64,000 nucleotides of DNA from JBBSJZ01 sp041751935 (GTDB lineage Bacteria; Planctomycetota; Planctomycetia; Pirellulales; Pirellulaceae), in NCBI GenBank assembly GCA_041751935.1, contig JBGSIA010000165.1:56087-120086 (forward strand), read 5' to 3'. A program made the translations under genes and the position numbers. Positions 23,830 to 33,754 of the stretch are shown in pieces (positions within the stretch are counted from its first letter, which is position 1; each line of letters starts with the position of its first letter). Below the pieces are notes generated by a model. That model ran no database searches and was not told the origin of the DNA. It saw nothing but the letters and a program-made list of their open reading frames with translations.

Positions 23830-26100
23830 TCAGAATCTCCAGGTCACACTAGCGCGGGCCATCGAGGGCTCGACGGGGTGAAAGTGAAAGTCTTCGGCCG
23901 CGGGAAGCCCAGCAGGTTGGGACTCGTAGAAATAAGTGATGTCGTTGTCTTTGCTGTTGAAGACGTTGAACACGTCGACTGCAGCCGTCGTGTGACGAGC
24001 TTGATAACCGAGTTGAACGTTGGCTACCGTCGTCGTGTCGCTGCGGGCTGAGTTATCTTCGATCAGCGCTGCAGGCCCGTAGTGCCGCAAGCGAAACGTG
24101 CTGTACCAAGGTGAATGCGGAGCTCGCGCGGTGAATCCTGTGGCCAGTACATTTTCGACGGCATTGGGAATGCGATCACCACCAGCAAACCGTGGACGCA
24201 CATACGCGTAGTCCGCATCCGCCGTTAACCAGTCATTGACTCGGTAATAGTTCGTCCAGGTTATCCCCCCACGGCGACTTTGAGGTCCAGCCTCGGTGGT
24301 GCCAGCGTCGCCAACGAACAACAGTTCGGAGTCGATCTCTAAGTACCAAAGTGCGAGCGTTGAATTCCAATTGGAGGTCAGATCTGATCGTAATCCAACT
24401 TCACTTCCTTCGCTTTTCACCAGCGGGTTGGCTGGATCGATCGACCCGTTGATGCCGCGTGCATCGTTGCTGTGGAAGCTTTGTCCCCAATTGAGAAACA
24501 ATTCCGAGTCACTCCAAGGACCGAGTACCAAACCAAGCTTCGGGCTAAAGATTCCAGCGTCGGTCGTATTCGTATCGGCGGGATCTAAGTTTGATCGGTT
24601 GTGGAATCGATACAGGTCCCCACGAAGCCCGATTGACGTTCTTGCCCACTCAGTAATCGATGCATCGTTGGCATAATAAAGTGAATAACTCTGTTGGTCG
24701 ACACTGTCGCTACGCGTTTGAGAAACCAATTCTCGCTGTCGAGTGCGATTGAGGCCCAAGTTGTAAATATTGTCATTGCGAAACTGAAAACCAAGGGTGT
24801 GATCAACGTATTGACGGTGATACGTTTGGCTCGCATTGACGCCCGAATACCAACGGTTATCGATTTGTTCGATTTGATCCCCGTTGATTGGATCATCCAG
24901 AAAGAATGTGAAGTTCGAGAACAGATCGAGATCGTAATAACTCGTATAAGCATTGACGCGTGTCGTGATGTCATTGTCATGGTGCCAGTATTCTGCGTTG
25001 ATACCGAAACGGCTGGTCTTGCCACCGTCGCTCGGATCAAGCGAACCGAACCGATCGACCAGACCGGCGTCAACGGCTCGCTGCGGAATTTGATTCGTTG
25101 CTGTCCAGTCGCTGTGGTAACCCATCGTCGACAGTGAGAAGCCATGATCGCGATCACCTACCGACCAGCGGAGCAATCCGTTGAGCTTCTCGAAATCTTC
25201 GGCGACTTCCCAAGGACCGTCGTAAAAGGTTGTTTCAAACGCGTACAGCAGCGTACCACCTGCAAAATCATTGGAGTCAGCGATGAGGGTGCGGTAGTAG
25301 TCGAACGAACCCGCTGTCGCCGAGGCAATGCCTTGTGATAACTCTCGCGTTTGATGGATATCCGCCGAACCTGCGGAGCTGAAGTCACCCACGTCAACGG
25401 AATAAGGACCGAGCCGATAGTCGACGGATTCGATCAGCTCCGGAATCAACCAATTGATATCCAGGTATCCTTGGCCGTGGCCATGCGACGGCAAGTTCAT
25501 CGGCACGCCGTCAACTCGCAGCGCGAAGTCGGTTCCGTGATCGAGATTGATCCCTCGTACAAAGTATTGGTTTGCTTTTCCTGTACCGCTGTGTTGTGTC
25601 GCAATGAGACCCGGAATTAATTCCAGTACGTCACCGGGGCGATTGATCGGACGGAAGTCAAGGTCCGCTTGTCCGTAACGACCCGTCGACGCCGTAGACG
25701 TTTCGCCCAAAAGATCATCGCTTCGTCCTGGAACAACCGACGGACTGAACCCTGGCGCAGCAGCGCTCGCACGACTTCCCCTGTTGAGGTTTGGTAGCGG
25801 TTGTTCAATGTCGCTACTTGCGTCGAATTCCGGCGGAAGCACGATCGGGTTGGGTAACTTCGAAATATTTTCTGGTACCGTGTCGATCAGCGGAGGCTGG
25901 ACAGGCATCGGCGCCTGCATCGGTCGCTGACCATCGGGGGCGATAGATTGTGGAGTCGGCGGCGTCGCGGGTTCCGCTTCTACTATCGTTTCTGGCAACT
26001 CCTGTCTTCCAGGCGTCTGCGTGAAACCCGTCGACGCGAGCAAGCAACCAGCAACTGTGAGTACGAGTGTTTGCGAGGACCGTACTGAAAATATTGTCAT
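23830..26100 (-). CDS. TonB-dependent outer-membrane receptor
   Basis: A 756-residue receptor: signal peptide (TLVLTVAGCLLASTGF), a possible TonB box ETIVEAE near residue 38, a long Pro-rich linker, a plug domain (residues about 160-250) with GDVLELIPGLIATQHSG and the conserved LDHGTDFALRVDGVPMNLPS and SHGHGQGYLDINWLIPEL motifs, then a 22-strand-type barrel with terminal aromatic ASVTWRF. Substrate unknown; the His-rich plug motif belongs to a widespread receptor class. The cobalamin riboswitch lies directly downstream, and its stop is 162 bases from the riboswitch, making a corrinoid role conceivable but unproven. Confidence 0.85.
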   Translation of the reverse strand: MTIFSVRSSQTLVLTVAGCLLASTGFTQTPGRQELPETIVEAEPATPPTPQSIAPDGQRPMQAPMPVQPPLIDTVPENISKLPNPIVLPPEFDASSDIEQPLPNLNRGSRASAAAPGFSPSVVPGRSDDLLGETSTASTGRYGQADLDFRPINRPGDVLELIPGLIATQHSGTGKANQYFVRGINLDHGTDFALRVDGVPMNLPSHGHGQGYLDINWLIPELIESVDYRLGPYSVDVGDFSSAGSADIHQTRELSQGIASATAGSFDYYRTLIADSNDFAGGTLLYAFETTFYDGPWEVAEDFEKLNGLLRWSVGDRDHGFSLSTMGYHSDWTATNQIPQRAVDAGLVDRFGSLDPSDGGKTSRFGINAEYWHHDNDITTRVNAYTSYYDLDLFSNFTFFLDDPINGDQIEQIDNRWYSGVNASQTYHRQYVDHTLGFQFRNDNIYNLGLNRTRQRELVSQTRSDSVDQQSYSLYYANDASITEWARTSIGLRGDLYRFHNRSNLDPADTNTTDAGIFSPKLGLVLGPWSDSELFLNWGQSFHSNDARGINGSIDPANPLVKSEGSEVGLRSDLTSNWNSTLALWYLEIDSELLFVGDAGTTEAGPQSRRGGITWTNYYRVNDWLTADADYAYVRPRFAGGDRIPNAVENVLATGFTARAPHSPWYSTFRLRHYGPAALIEDNSARSDTTTVANVQLGYQARHTTAAVDVFNVFNSKDNDITYFYESQPAGLPAAEDFHFHPVEPSMARASVTWRF

Positions 26101-26428
26101 CTGTTACTTCCAAACCGATTGCACCTGGCGTACTGTTCCTTTCGTTTGGATCGGTTGAAGCATCAAAGCGTATCGATTCAATCATTCGCACGGTAGCAAG
26201 ATTGGGGTTGCGGTTTCTGAAAAATCAGAACACCTGAAAAAGTTTGCGCACATGGTGATGACGACGCAGTAACGGTAAACAGGTCGCGAAATGTTGCACC
26301 AACTGCAGGCCGCTGCTGTCAAATAACGTCAAGTCAAGTCACTTTGAGCAGGCTGGGGCAGCGACTGGCGAAGGGGAATTAGAGGTCCCAGAAACGAAAA
26401 AACCCCGTGATTTACCGGATTTTCTTGA
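26101..26428. other. Intergenic gap between TonB receptor start and tRNA
   Basis: 328 bases. Probable promoter region of the receptor; no cobalamin box was found here. Nothing else recognised. Confidence 0.5.
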
Positions 26429-26513
26429 TGCGGCCGAGAGGAATCGAACCTCCACGGGATTAACTCCCACAAGGCCCTCAACCTTGCGCGTCTGCCAGTT
26501 CCGCCACGGCCGC
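26429..26513 (-). tRNA. tRNA-Leu (anticodon GAG)
   Basis: Minus-strand cloverleaf of 85 bases: acceptor GCGGCCG paired with CGGCCGC plus discriminator A, D-arm GGAACTGGCAGAC, anticodon stem CAAGG/CCTTG with loop TTGAGGG (anticodon GAG), a long variable arm typical of Leu/Ser and T-loop GGTTCGATTCC. The CCA end is not encoded. Confidence 0.95.
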
Positions 26514-26626
26514 TTTTGTCGTGTCGCTATCTGTGTACTGCAGTGGCCAAAGTTTCCCAAAAGCTGACGCGAAGTCAACGGCCCCAGCCTCTCAATTTCC
26601 TGCAACTCACTTTGTGCCTGCAGCTC

Positions 26627-27721
26627 TCAAGGCTTCTGCGACTTGAGCGTCACGGCGAAACAGACTTCACAGCGGTTCCTTGCGAGTTGGCGAACTTGAA
26701 TCCTACTCGTGCCCCATGCCGCGATTCTGTCGTACCACTCGTCCACTGCATCGGCGCCCGCGTAATCGCCCAGCTTCAGCGTGATGAGCAGTCCTACCAA
26801 ATCGCTATGCTGGTTCGTGACAATGTTTTGAACGGTTTGTAGCGTTTGTGCCGGAGCCACGGTGCTGTCGACCAACAGCCATTTAGCACCGCGGTACTCC
26901 CGCCGCGGGATGTCGCCGGCTCGTGCGCGAATGTGTTGGAACCGTGGGTGTTCCGCAATAGTCTCATCCATCTCTGCCGGATCAATACCAATGACCCGCA
27001 ATCCCATCTCCAAGAGCCTCTGGCAAGCGCCACCTGGGGCGCTACCAATCTCGATCGCTAGATCGTCGGGGCGAAGATTGAATCCGCTCCACTGAATCGA
27101 CTCTGCCGCCTTGAAATATGCTCGCGAGATCGGCGGCTCCGCCAGTTTGATCGGCTGCACGGCACCTGGCCAACGAGTGGGCCAAATCGTTGCTTCGTGG
27201 TGGCCGACGAACCAATGCGATGGCTCGACAAGCACAATATCCAGCACTCGTTGTCCAGGCTCGGCAACGCGATTGGCAGCGGCACAGTTGACGAAGTGGC
27301 CTTGGGTTTTGGCATGGATTTCGCCTGCGACGGCCCGCGAGACCTCATCAATGCCAGGTTCGAAGTCGAAACGACCAATCGCCGCGCGGTCTTTGGGCCA
27401 GACGTGCAATTGGTCAAAAGGCTGTCCGGCGGCGGGCGATTTTTCCAGCTTCGCGATTAGCCCGTCAAGCAATTCGACACTTCTCGCGAATCCACTTTCC
27501 GTATTGCCCAGTACTTGGCCCAGTGAGTGCGATGCGGTTCGCACGAAGATTCCTTGCGGAAGCTCGTTTGCCTTCTGCTTTCGCGTTGGCTCGCGTTTGA
27601 GCGTGACAAAACCGGGACGAGAAAATGCTAATCGCCAGCCGTCGCGAGCCACTTCTTTCTTTACGTTGACTTCTGCTCCGTGAGCACAGCAAACGAATGC
27701 GAACTGGGCAGTTGTGGACAA
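26627..27721 (-). CDS. RlmM-like SAM-dependent RNA methyltransferase
   Basis: A 364-residue protein. The N-terminal half resembles the THUMP-like region of E. coli RlmM (RPGFVTLKRE start), and the C-terminal half is an FtsJ/RrmJ-type SAM domain with motif I EIGSAPGGACQRLLEMG near residue 227, motif IV-like LLVDST, and an internal LKLGDYAG (lysine of the K-D-K-E tetrad context). RlmM 2'-O-methylates C2498 of 23S rRNA. Length equals RlmM's. Substrate position is inferred, so no symbol is given. The following gene 7 bases upstream-side (27728) shares the strand and likely an operon with it. Confidence 0.75.
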   Translation of the reverse strand: MSTTAQFAFVCCAHGAEVNVKKEVARDGWRLAFSRPGFVTLKREPTRKQKANELPQGIFVRTASHSLGQVLGNTESGFARSVELLDGLIAKLEKSPAAGQPFDQLHVWPKDRAAIGRFDFEPGIDEVSRAVAGEIHAKTQGHFVNCAAANRVAEPGQRVLDIVLVEPSHWFVGHHEATIWPTRWPGAVQPIKLAEPPISRAYFKAAESIQWSGFNLRPDDLAIEIGSAPGGACQRLLEMGLRVIGIDPAEMDETIAEHPRFQHIRARAGDIPRREYRGAKWLLVDSTVAPAQTLQTVQNIVTNQHSDLVGLLITLKLGDYAGADAVDEWYDRIAAWGTSRIQVRQLARNRCEVCFAVTLKSQKP

Positions 27722-27727
27722 GACGGT

Positions 27728-28195
27728 CTAGTCTGGCGAATGGGGAGGGGGCGAGTATCTGCCAAGCAGATCGCGAATTTCCGTTGGGATTTGGACTTTT
27801 ACCAAGCCGCCACTGGGACAGAGTCGACAAGCCACTGCTGTCAATGTACCCATCGCAACCAGAACGGGCGTTTGTTGAGCCGCCTGGAGTCCTTGGGGAT
27901 CTCGCAAAAAACGAAACGAATACTGTACGCTGGACGTACCGATTTTGGAAACTTGGGTTTCAATTCGCAACACGTCCTCGAACCGAGCGGCCGCAGAATA
28001 GTTGCAATCGGCGGCAACTCGAGGCCAAGTTAACGCTGAGTGACCTTGGTCATTTCGAGGCAGAATCGGAATCGACAATGAACGCAAAAGCTCGTGTTCC
28101 GCAGCTTCCATCATCGGAAAGAATGCCGAAAAATGGACAATTCCTGCCGCGTCGGTATCTCGAAACTCGACGCGGCGGGTGGTGATGAACAGCAT
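27728..28195 (-). CDS. Hot-dog fold acyl-CoA thioesterase (YbgC/FadM-like)
   Basis: A 155-residue single hot-dog domain. The catalytic segment VEFRDTDAAGIVHFSAFFPMM carries the Asp-x-x-G-x-V-x-x-x-x-F pattern of 4-hydroxybenzoyl-CoA thioesterase/YbgC proteins, with an ALTWPRV and a later FEDVLRIE beta strand. No membrane segment; hydrolysis of small or medium acyl-CoA in the cytoplasm is expected. The start at ATG 28195 is chosen because MLFITTRRVEF is where the fold begins; the track extends 7 codons further. Substrate unknown. Adjacent genes (methyltransferase, rpsR) do not indicate a pathway. Confidence 0.85.
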   Translation of the reverse strand: MLFITTRRVEFRDTDAAGIVHFSAFFPMMEAAEHELLRSLSIPILPRNDQGHSALTWPRVAADCNYSAAARFEDVLRIETQVSKIGTSSVQYSFRFLRDPQGLQAAQQTPVLVAMGTLTAVACRLCPSGGLVKVQIPTEIRDLLGRYSPPPHSPD

Positions 28196-28279
28196 CGCTG
28201 GGTGCCTGCCGCTCAAGGCCAGACTATTGCTCGATCAGAACTGGACTCGATCCGGATTGAGATCGACCGGACTGGTTAA

Positions 28280-28558
28280 TTATTCGCCAACATATGGCAT
28301 TAAAGCCATAAAGCGAGCTCGTTTGACAGCAGCGGTCACCGCGTGCTGGCTGGCTGCGGTACAGCCGCTCTTGCGGCGACCGACGATTTTTCCGTGGCGA
28401 TTGACCATCTTCTTCAGCAGCTCGATGTCTTTGTAATCGACATACATTGGCCGCGGCCTGTGGCCATCGACGAAAATTGGATCCTTCTTTTTGGTACGGG
28501 ACCGGACTCGCGACCGTTTGCGGGCGCGGCTCCGGGTGCTCATCGGACGCGGGGGCAT
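28280..28558 (-). CDS. rpsR: 30S ribosomal protein S18
   Basis: A 92-residue S18: a very basic N-terminus rich in Arg/Ser and Lys, then YVDYKDIELLKKMVNRHGKI and a C-terminal RRKSGCTAASQHAVTAAVKRA-type stretch ending MALMPYVGE, the S18 core that pairs with S6. The start at ATG 28558 is preceded by GAG at 7 bases; the longer open frame upstream is not S18-like. rpsR usually sits with rpsF/ssb/rplI; here it is alone, opposite fusA. Confidence 0.92.
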   Translation of the reverse strand: MPPRPMSTRSRARKRSRVRSRTKKKDPIFVDGHRPRPMYVDYKDIELLKKMVNRHGKIVGRRKSGCTAASQHAVTAAVKRARFMALMPYVGE

Positions 28559-28959
28559 TGCGAACTCAAATACCGGGGTGGTGCAAAAAAATTGAATGGT
28601 CCGAGAGTATGTCGTCGTCTGATCTACCTGACAAGCCCGAAAGTCAGCGATTTGCCCTTTCGTTTTCCGCAAACCTTTGCCATATTTTCTACGTGTGGAG
28701 TTAGGTAAAGTTTTCGGTGAGCCAAATACGCTCAATCCCCGTACCAGTTCTCAGGCCGCTATTAAGTGGTATGTAGCACAAACTCGGACCGAACCCTCAC
28801 GCTGCAAATAGCTCACCAATTTACATGACTTTAAATAGTGTCGGCTTCGCGCTATCTTGGGAACCCTTTCAGTTGACGCGACTCGTTCGTCACGTCGCCC
28901 GAGATTGAGTAAAGAGCCATCACCGTTTAGCTGAAAAAGCGTTTAGGTAAGAAAATAGT
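28559..28959. other. Divergent rpsR/fusA intergenic region
   Basis: 401 bases, AT-richer than the flanks, presumably carrying the two outward promoters. A short TTGACG at 28872-28877 was noted, but no matching -10 box was secure. No gene is supported. Confidence 0.5.
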
Positions 28960-31047
28960 ATGAGTCTTGAGAACACAAGAAACATCGGTATCAGTGCCCA
29001 CATCGACTCGGGCAAGACAACGCTGAGCGAACGGATTTTGTTCTACACCGGTCGAATTCACAAAATCGAAGAAGTCAAGGGTGGTGGCGACGGAGCAACA
29101 ATGGACCACATGGAGCTGGAGAAAGAGCGTGGCATCACGATTACCAGCGCCGCAACCACCGTCGAGTGGAAGGACTTCAAAATCAATTTGATCGATACGC
29201 CGGGTCACGTCGACTTCACGGTCGAAGTGGAGCGCTCACTTCGCGTGCTCGATGCCGCTGTGCTCGTGCTTTGCAGTGTTGGTGGCGTTCAAAGTCAATC
29301 GATTACGGTCGATCGCCAGATGAAACGATATCAGGTTCCTCGCGTTGCGTTCATCAACAAGATGGACCGTACCGGTGCGAATCCGACACGCGTTGTTCAG
29401 CAATTACGTGACAAGCTAGGCGCTGACGCTTTCTTAATGCAGATTCCCATCGGGATCGAAGAAAACTTCCGTGGCGTCGTCGATTTGATCGAAATGAAGG
29501 GTATCACGTTTGCGGGCGATGACGGAGAGCAAGTGGTCGAAGGCGAGATTCCGGCCGATTTGCAAGATGAAGCCGAGGAAGCGCGGGCGTCGATGCTCGA
29601 AGCATTGTCGATGTACAACGACGGCATGATGGAGTTGTTGCTTAGCGAAGAAGAAGTGCCAAACGAATTGATCTACAAGGTCGTTCGCGATGCGGTGCAT
29701 GCAGGTGCAACGCCGGTATACCTCGGAAGTGCGTTCAAGGACAAAGGCGTCCAACCGCTACTGGATGCCGTGATTCGATTCTTGCCCAGTCCATTGGACC
29801 GGGAAGTTCGCGGGCGAGACCCGAAGGACGAGACGCGAAAGATCGAGCTGAGACCAGATCCCGCTGCACCGTTCGTTGGCATGGCCTTCAAGATTGTCGA
29901 AGATCCTTTTGGGCAGTTGACTTTCATGCGAATCTACCAGGGTAAGATTGCCAAGGGCGAAACCTACGTTAATCAGCGTACCGGCCGCAAAGAACGATTC
30001 AGCCGTATTGTGCGAATGCACAGCGACAAGCGTGAGGAAATCGACGGTGCTGCGGCTGGTGATATCGTGGCGATCATGGGTATCGATTCGGCCAGTGGTG
30101 ACACGTATGCCGCTGAACGGGATTATGCAACGCTCGAATCGATGTTCATCCCAGAGCCAGTGATTAAGGTATCGGTCAGTCCAGGTTCCCGCGCTGATGC
30201 CGACAAAATGGGCAAGGCACTACAGCGATTCCGCAAGGAGGATCCGACCTTCCGCGTCTTTACCGATGAGGAAACGAATGAGATTCTGATCAGCGGCATG
30301 GGTGAGTTGCACTTGGACGTCTACGTCGAGCGCATGCGCCGCGAGTACGGTGTCGAAGTCACTGTGGGTGCTCCCAAGGTTAGCTATCGTGAGAGCCCGA
30401 CCAAGGTTGTTAATTTTGACTACAAACATAAGAAACAGTCGGGTGGTTCGGGTCAGTTCGCGCACATCAAGGGCACGCTGTCGCCGATCGAAAATAGTGC
30501 TGAAGGTAGTTTCGAGTTCGAGGAAAAGATCGTTGGCGGTCGCATTCCAAAACAATTCATTCCGCCTGTGGAGAAGGGTTTCCGTGATAGTCTGACCAAA
30601 GGCCCAGTCGCCGAGTTCCCCGTGGTAGGAACACGGATCGAACTAATCGACGGAAGCTATCACGACGTCGATTCGTCCGAGCGTGCGTTCTACATCTGTG
30701 CCCAAGGCTGTTTCCGTGAATACTTCAAACAAGCTGGTCCAGTGCTCTTGGAACCGATTATGAACGTCGAAATTGAATGCCCAGAATCGTACCAAGGAAC
30801 CGTCGTGGGTGACGTTATCACTCGCCGCGGCCTGATTACCAGCACGGACATCAATGCCTCGGTCAGTATCATCAAAGCTGAAGTACCGTTGGCAGAAACG
30901 TTTGGCTATGCAACCGATCTTCGTAGTATGACGCAGGGCCAAGGAACGTTTACAATGGAGTTGGCGACGTATCGTCAAACACCAACTCACATCCAAGAAC
31001 AGATCATCGAGGATAAGAAGAAACAACAACTAGTCGGCGCGAAGTAA
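28960..31047 (+). CDS. fusA: Elongation factor G (spdEFG1/mitochondrial-type)
   Basis: A 695-residue translocation GTPase. G-domain: Walker A AHIDSGKTT, switch ERGITITSAAT, G3 DTPGHVDFT, G4 NKMD, then domains II-V with EFPVVGTRIELIDGSYHDVD and YQRGTFTMELATYRQTP-type ending. The AHIDSGKTT and DGATMDHMELEKERG region resembles the mitochondrial/spirochaete-planctomycete EF-G1 subgroup rather than the standard bacterial factor (inference). Start ATG 28960. Reads divergent from rpsR and ends at a strong terminator before panB. Confidence 0.95.
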   Translation: MSLENTRNIGISAHIDSGKTTLSERILFYTGRIHKIEEVKGGGDGATMDHMELEKERGITITSAATTVEWKDFKINLIDTPGHVDFTVEVERSLRVLDAAVLVLCSVGGVQSQSITVDRQMKRYQVPRVAFINKMDRTGANPTRVVQQLRDKLGADAFLMQIPIGIEENFRGVVDLIEMKGITFAGDDGEQVVEGEIPADLQDEAEEARASMLEALSMYNDGMMELLLSEEEVPNELIYKVVRDAVHAGATPVYLGSAFKDKGVQPLLDAVIRFLPSPLDREVRGRDPKDETRKIELRPDPAAPFVGMAFKIVEDPFGQLTFMRIYQGKIAKGETYVNQRTGRKERFSRIVRMHSDKREEIDGAAAGDIVAIMGIDSASGDTYAAERDYATLESMFIPEPVIKVSVSPGSRADADKMGKALQRFRKEDPTFRVFTDEETNEILISGMGELHLDVYVERMRREYGVEVTVGAPKVSYRESPTKVVNFDYKHKKQSGGSGQFAHIKGTLSPIENSAEGSFEFEEKIVGGRIPKQFIPPVEKGFRDSLTKGPVAEFPVVGTRIELIDGSYHDVDSSERAFYICAQGCFREYFKQAGPVLLEPIMNVEIECPESYQGTVVGDVITRRGLITSTDINASVSIIKAEVPLAETFGYATDLRSMTQGQGTFTMELATYRQTPTHIQEQIIEDKKKQQLVGAK

Positions 31048-31093
31048 ATTGAAATCAGCTTGCTGATTCGATTCAATCCCGTCCACTTTCCGG

Positions 31094-31139
31094 AACCGGC
31101 GAAGCTGCTGCTACAGTGACTTCGCCGGTTTTTGCTTTT
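31094..31139 (+). terminator. Rho-independent terminator after fusA
   Basis: A perfect 11-bp stem AACCGGCGAAG (31094-31104) / CTTCGCCGGTT (31120-31130) with a 15-base loop, followed by TTTGCTTTT. Lies between convergent fusA and panB and could serve both strands. Confidence 0.9.
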
Positions 31140-31154
31140 CATCCGCTGCATTTG

Positions 31155-31976
31155 CTATCGAAACGATTCCGCTGGGCCAGGAAAAACGCCTTCTTTCACT
31201 GCGGCGTCAAACTCTTTGGCGGACTCGGCAATGAGCTCTTTCACATTGGCGAATTGGCGGACGAACTTCGGTAAGTAGCCGCTAGTCAGTCCAATCATGT
31301 CATTGACAACGAGCACTTGGCCGGTTGTGTGCGGACCGGCACCGATTCCGATCGTGGGAACACAGACGGCTTCGGTAATTTCGCGACCGATTTCGGTCGG
31401 CACACATTCCACGAGTACCGCGAACGCACCAGCTGACTCGGCTGCCTTTGCGTCCTCGACCAGTCGCTGAGCATCACGTTGGACTCGATATCCACCATCC
31501 ACATAGACATTTTGAGGTCGCAATCCTACATGAGCCATAACGGGGATGCCCGCAATGACCATCGCCTCGATCCTGGCAGTCTGTTCGGCACCGCCTTCCA
31601 GCTTGACTGCGTGACAACGAGTTTCCTTAAGCACCCTTGCCGCCGATGCAACGCTACGACTGATTTCGCATTGGCCTTCGGGGAATGGCAAATCAACGAC
31701 CACCATCGCTCGCTGGGCCGCGCGACCTACCATTTCCGCGTGATACAACATCTGGTCCATCGTCACCGGCAGCGTTGTTTCGTGACCTTGAACAACCATC
31801 GCCAGCGAGTCACCGACGAGCAGGACATCGATTCCCACCGCATCAAGGATCTGGGCAGTAGGAAAGTCGTAAGCCGTGAGCATGCTGATGCGTTGCCCAT
31901 CGACACGCATGCGACGAAGTTCTCGGGTGGTGACACGTGGTGGCAATGATTCTGATGATTGAGTTTGCTTTTTCAT
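31155..31976 (-). CDS. panB: 3-methyl-2-oxobutanoate hydroxymethyltransferase
   Basis: A 273-residue PanB, which makes ketopantoate for coenzyme A from 2-ketoisovalerate and methylene-tetrahydrofolate. Family motifs in order: MLTAYDFPTAQILDAVG, VLLVGDSLAMVVQGHETTLPV-type metal site (Asp), VVVDLPFPEGQCE, VKLEGGAEQ, AHVGLRPQN and the C-terminal TIGIGAGPHTTGQVLVVNDM region. Length is typical (about 265-280). It is divergent from fhcA, with a 104-base spacer. Pantothenate and the H4MPT C1 branch share tetrahydropterin chemistry, but co-regulation is only suggested by position. Confidence 0.97.
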   Translation of the reverse strand: MKKQTQSSESLPPRVTTRELRRMRVDGQRISMLTAYDFPTAQILDAVGIDVLLVGDSLAMVVQGHETTLPVTMDQMLYHAEMVGRAAQRAMVVVDLPFPEGQCEISRSVASAARVLKETRCHAVKLEGGAEQTARIEAMVIAGIPVMAHVGLRPQNVYVDGGYRVQRDAQRLVEDAKAAESAGAFAVLVECVPTEIGREITEAVCVPTIGIGAGPHTTGQVLVVNDMIGLTSGYLPKFVRQFANVKELIAESAKEFDAAVKEGVFPGPAESFR

Positions 31977-32080
31977 GAGGCGAATTGTACCTCATATTAC
32001 TCCCTCGTTACCGGGGGTCGAATGATTGAGAGCGAACCGGATATACTCATCGGTGGTCTGACCCTACACCCGAAAACCGC

Positions 32081-33754
32081 ATGCTGACACGAATCCACGG
32101 CGGCAAAATCGTCGATCCGAAATCCGCGAACACGACTGCGACAACGACTTCCGCTGCGCCGTCGATTGAAGTCGGCGATATCTGGTATGCCGACGATCGA
32201 ATTATCGACCCGCCGCAGGGTACGAGCGTTCGTCCAAATCGTGAAATCGACGCCAGCGGATGCATCGTCATGGCTGGCGGTATCGACCTGCACACGCACA
32301 TCGGGGGCGGCAAAATCACGCTGGCAAGAATGCTGCTCGAAACGGAGTTGGCCGGTAATCGTGAGCCGTTCTTGCCGACCGCGCGAGATACCGCCGCTCG
32401 GTATCTCGACATGGGTTACACAACTTGTTTTGAGCCTGCGGTGATTCCCAGCAACGCGCGATCGGCGCACGCGGAAATGGCCGATGTGTGTGGGTTGGAT
32501 ACCGGCGGTTACTGCTTGCTCGGCAACGATGATTGCCTGCTACGGATGATCGCTGACGGTTGTGATCAGCAGATCGTGAACGAATATGTTGCGTACATGG
32601 TTGCGGCGACTCAGTGCATCGCGGTGAAAGTCGTCAACGCCGGGGGAATCAGTGCTTTTAAGTTCAATCAACGATCATTGAACGTCGACACTCCGCATGC
32701 GGAGTACGGTGTTACGCCAGCAAGCATCATTCGCGTTCTGGCGCGGTCCGTGCATGAAATCGGTCTGGCACATCCGCTTCACGTTCACTGCAGCAATCTC
32801 GGCGCGGCAGGAAACATCGAATCAACCTTGGCAACTATTCTCGCGGCGGATGGGCTGCCGATTCATCTTACGCACTGTCAATTCCACAGCTATGGCGACG
32901 ACGGTCCGCACGGCATTTCATCGGGAGCGTCAAAATTAGTCGAAGCGCTCGCACGTTACCCGAATGTGACCATCGACGTGGGGCAGATCATGTTCGGACA
33001 AACCGTGACGATTAGCGCCGATAGCCAACATCAATTCACCAATCGATCGCACGCCAAACCACGGCGCACGGCGTTGGTAGACGTCGAATGCGAAGCGGGC
33101 TGTGGCGTTGTGCCGTTTCGCTATGAGAACAAGCGTTACGTTCATTCATTGCAGTGGGCGATCGGATTAGAGCTATTTTTATCCGTAGACGATCCGTCGC
33201 GAGTATTCCTCACAACCGACCATCCCAACGGAGCACCCTTTACAACATATCCTCACCTGATTCGCCTGTTGGCAGATCGAAGTTTCCGCGAAACGGCGTT
33301 AGCAGAGATTCATCCAGATGCCGCAGCGAGCAGTTCCCTAAAAGGCAATTCGCGAGAGTACACATTGGATGAGATTGCGATCATGACGCGACAAGCTCCC
33401 GCACGAATCTTAGGGTTGGACGATATTGGAAACCTTCGACCGGGATCATTGGCAGATATCGTGATTTATGACGCCCACGAAGAAAACATGGAACGGTTGT
33501 TTAGCGAGCCGCGAATGGTCATTCGTCGCGGGTCGATTGTTCGCGGCGATGGCGCCGTTGATACTCGTACCGTTGCCCATGTGACGCGGGCCGCTGACCC
33601 AGCATTTGACCGATCCATTGTGCTTGGGCAGGCGCGCAAGTACGACGAGTTCGCCGCCCATGTGATGCATCGGTTGTGGATCAGTGATGACGAGATGCAA
33701 TCGGTCTTAGGTTCGTGCAGCGTCAAGAGCAACGCCTGCGAGCGTGTACGATGA
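32081..33754 (+). CDS. fhcA: Formylmethanofuran dehydrogenase/hydrolase subunit A
   Basis: A 557-residue amidohydrolase-fold subunit of the formyltransferase/hydrolase complex (Fhc) of the tetrahydromethanopterin C1 pathway, converting formyl-MFR to formate. Seen: the metal-binding GGIDLHTHIGGGK motif near residue 66, VNAGGISAFKFNQ, HCSNLGAAGNIESTL, LPIHLTHCQFHSYG and a C-terminal LADIVIYDAHEEN block. Length fits (about 540-570). Overlaps fhcD by the 4-base ATGA. No fhcB is seen in the window. Confidence 0.95.
   Translation: MLTRIHGGKIVDPKSANTTATTTSAAPSIEVGDIWYADDRIIDPPQGTSVRPNREIDASGCIVMAGGIDLHTHIGGGKITLARMLLETELAGNREPFLPTARDTAARYLDMGYTTCFEPAVIPSNARSAHAEMADVCGLDTGGYCLLGNDDCLLRMIADGCDQQIVNEYVAYMVAATQCIAVKVVNAGGISAFKFNQRSLNVDTPHAEYGVTPASIIRVLARSVHEIGLAHPLHVHCSNLGAAGNIESTLATILAADGLPIHLTHCQFHSYGDDGPHGISSGASKLVEALARYPNVTIDVGQIMFGQTVTISADSQHQFTNRSHAKPRRTALVDVECEAGCGVVPFRYENKRYVHSLQWAIGLELFLSVDDPSRVFLTTDHPNGAPFTTYPHLIRLLADRSFRETALAEIHPDAAASSSLKGNSREYTLDEIAIMTRQAPARILGLDDIGNLRPGSLADIVIYDAHEENMERLFSEPRMVIRRGSIVRGDGAVDTRTVAHVTRAADPAFDRSIVLGQARKYDEFAAHVMHRLWISDDEMQSVLGSCSVKSNACERVR

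Noticed and set aside
23830..26100. TonB receptor as the riboswitch target
   Set aside because: The riboswitch lies downstream of the receptor's stop and faces away from it, so it cannot lead that transcript.
26339..26605. 88-residue minus-strand ORF
   Set aside because: It reads through the tRNA-Leu gene.
28559..28735. Longer N-terminus for S18
   Set aside because: The extra residues are not S18-like and the internal ATG at 28558 has better context.
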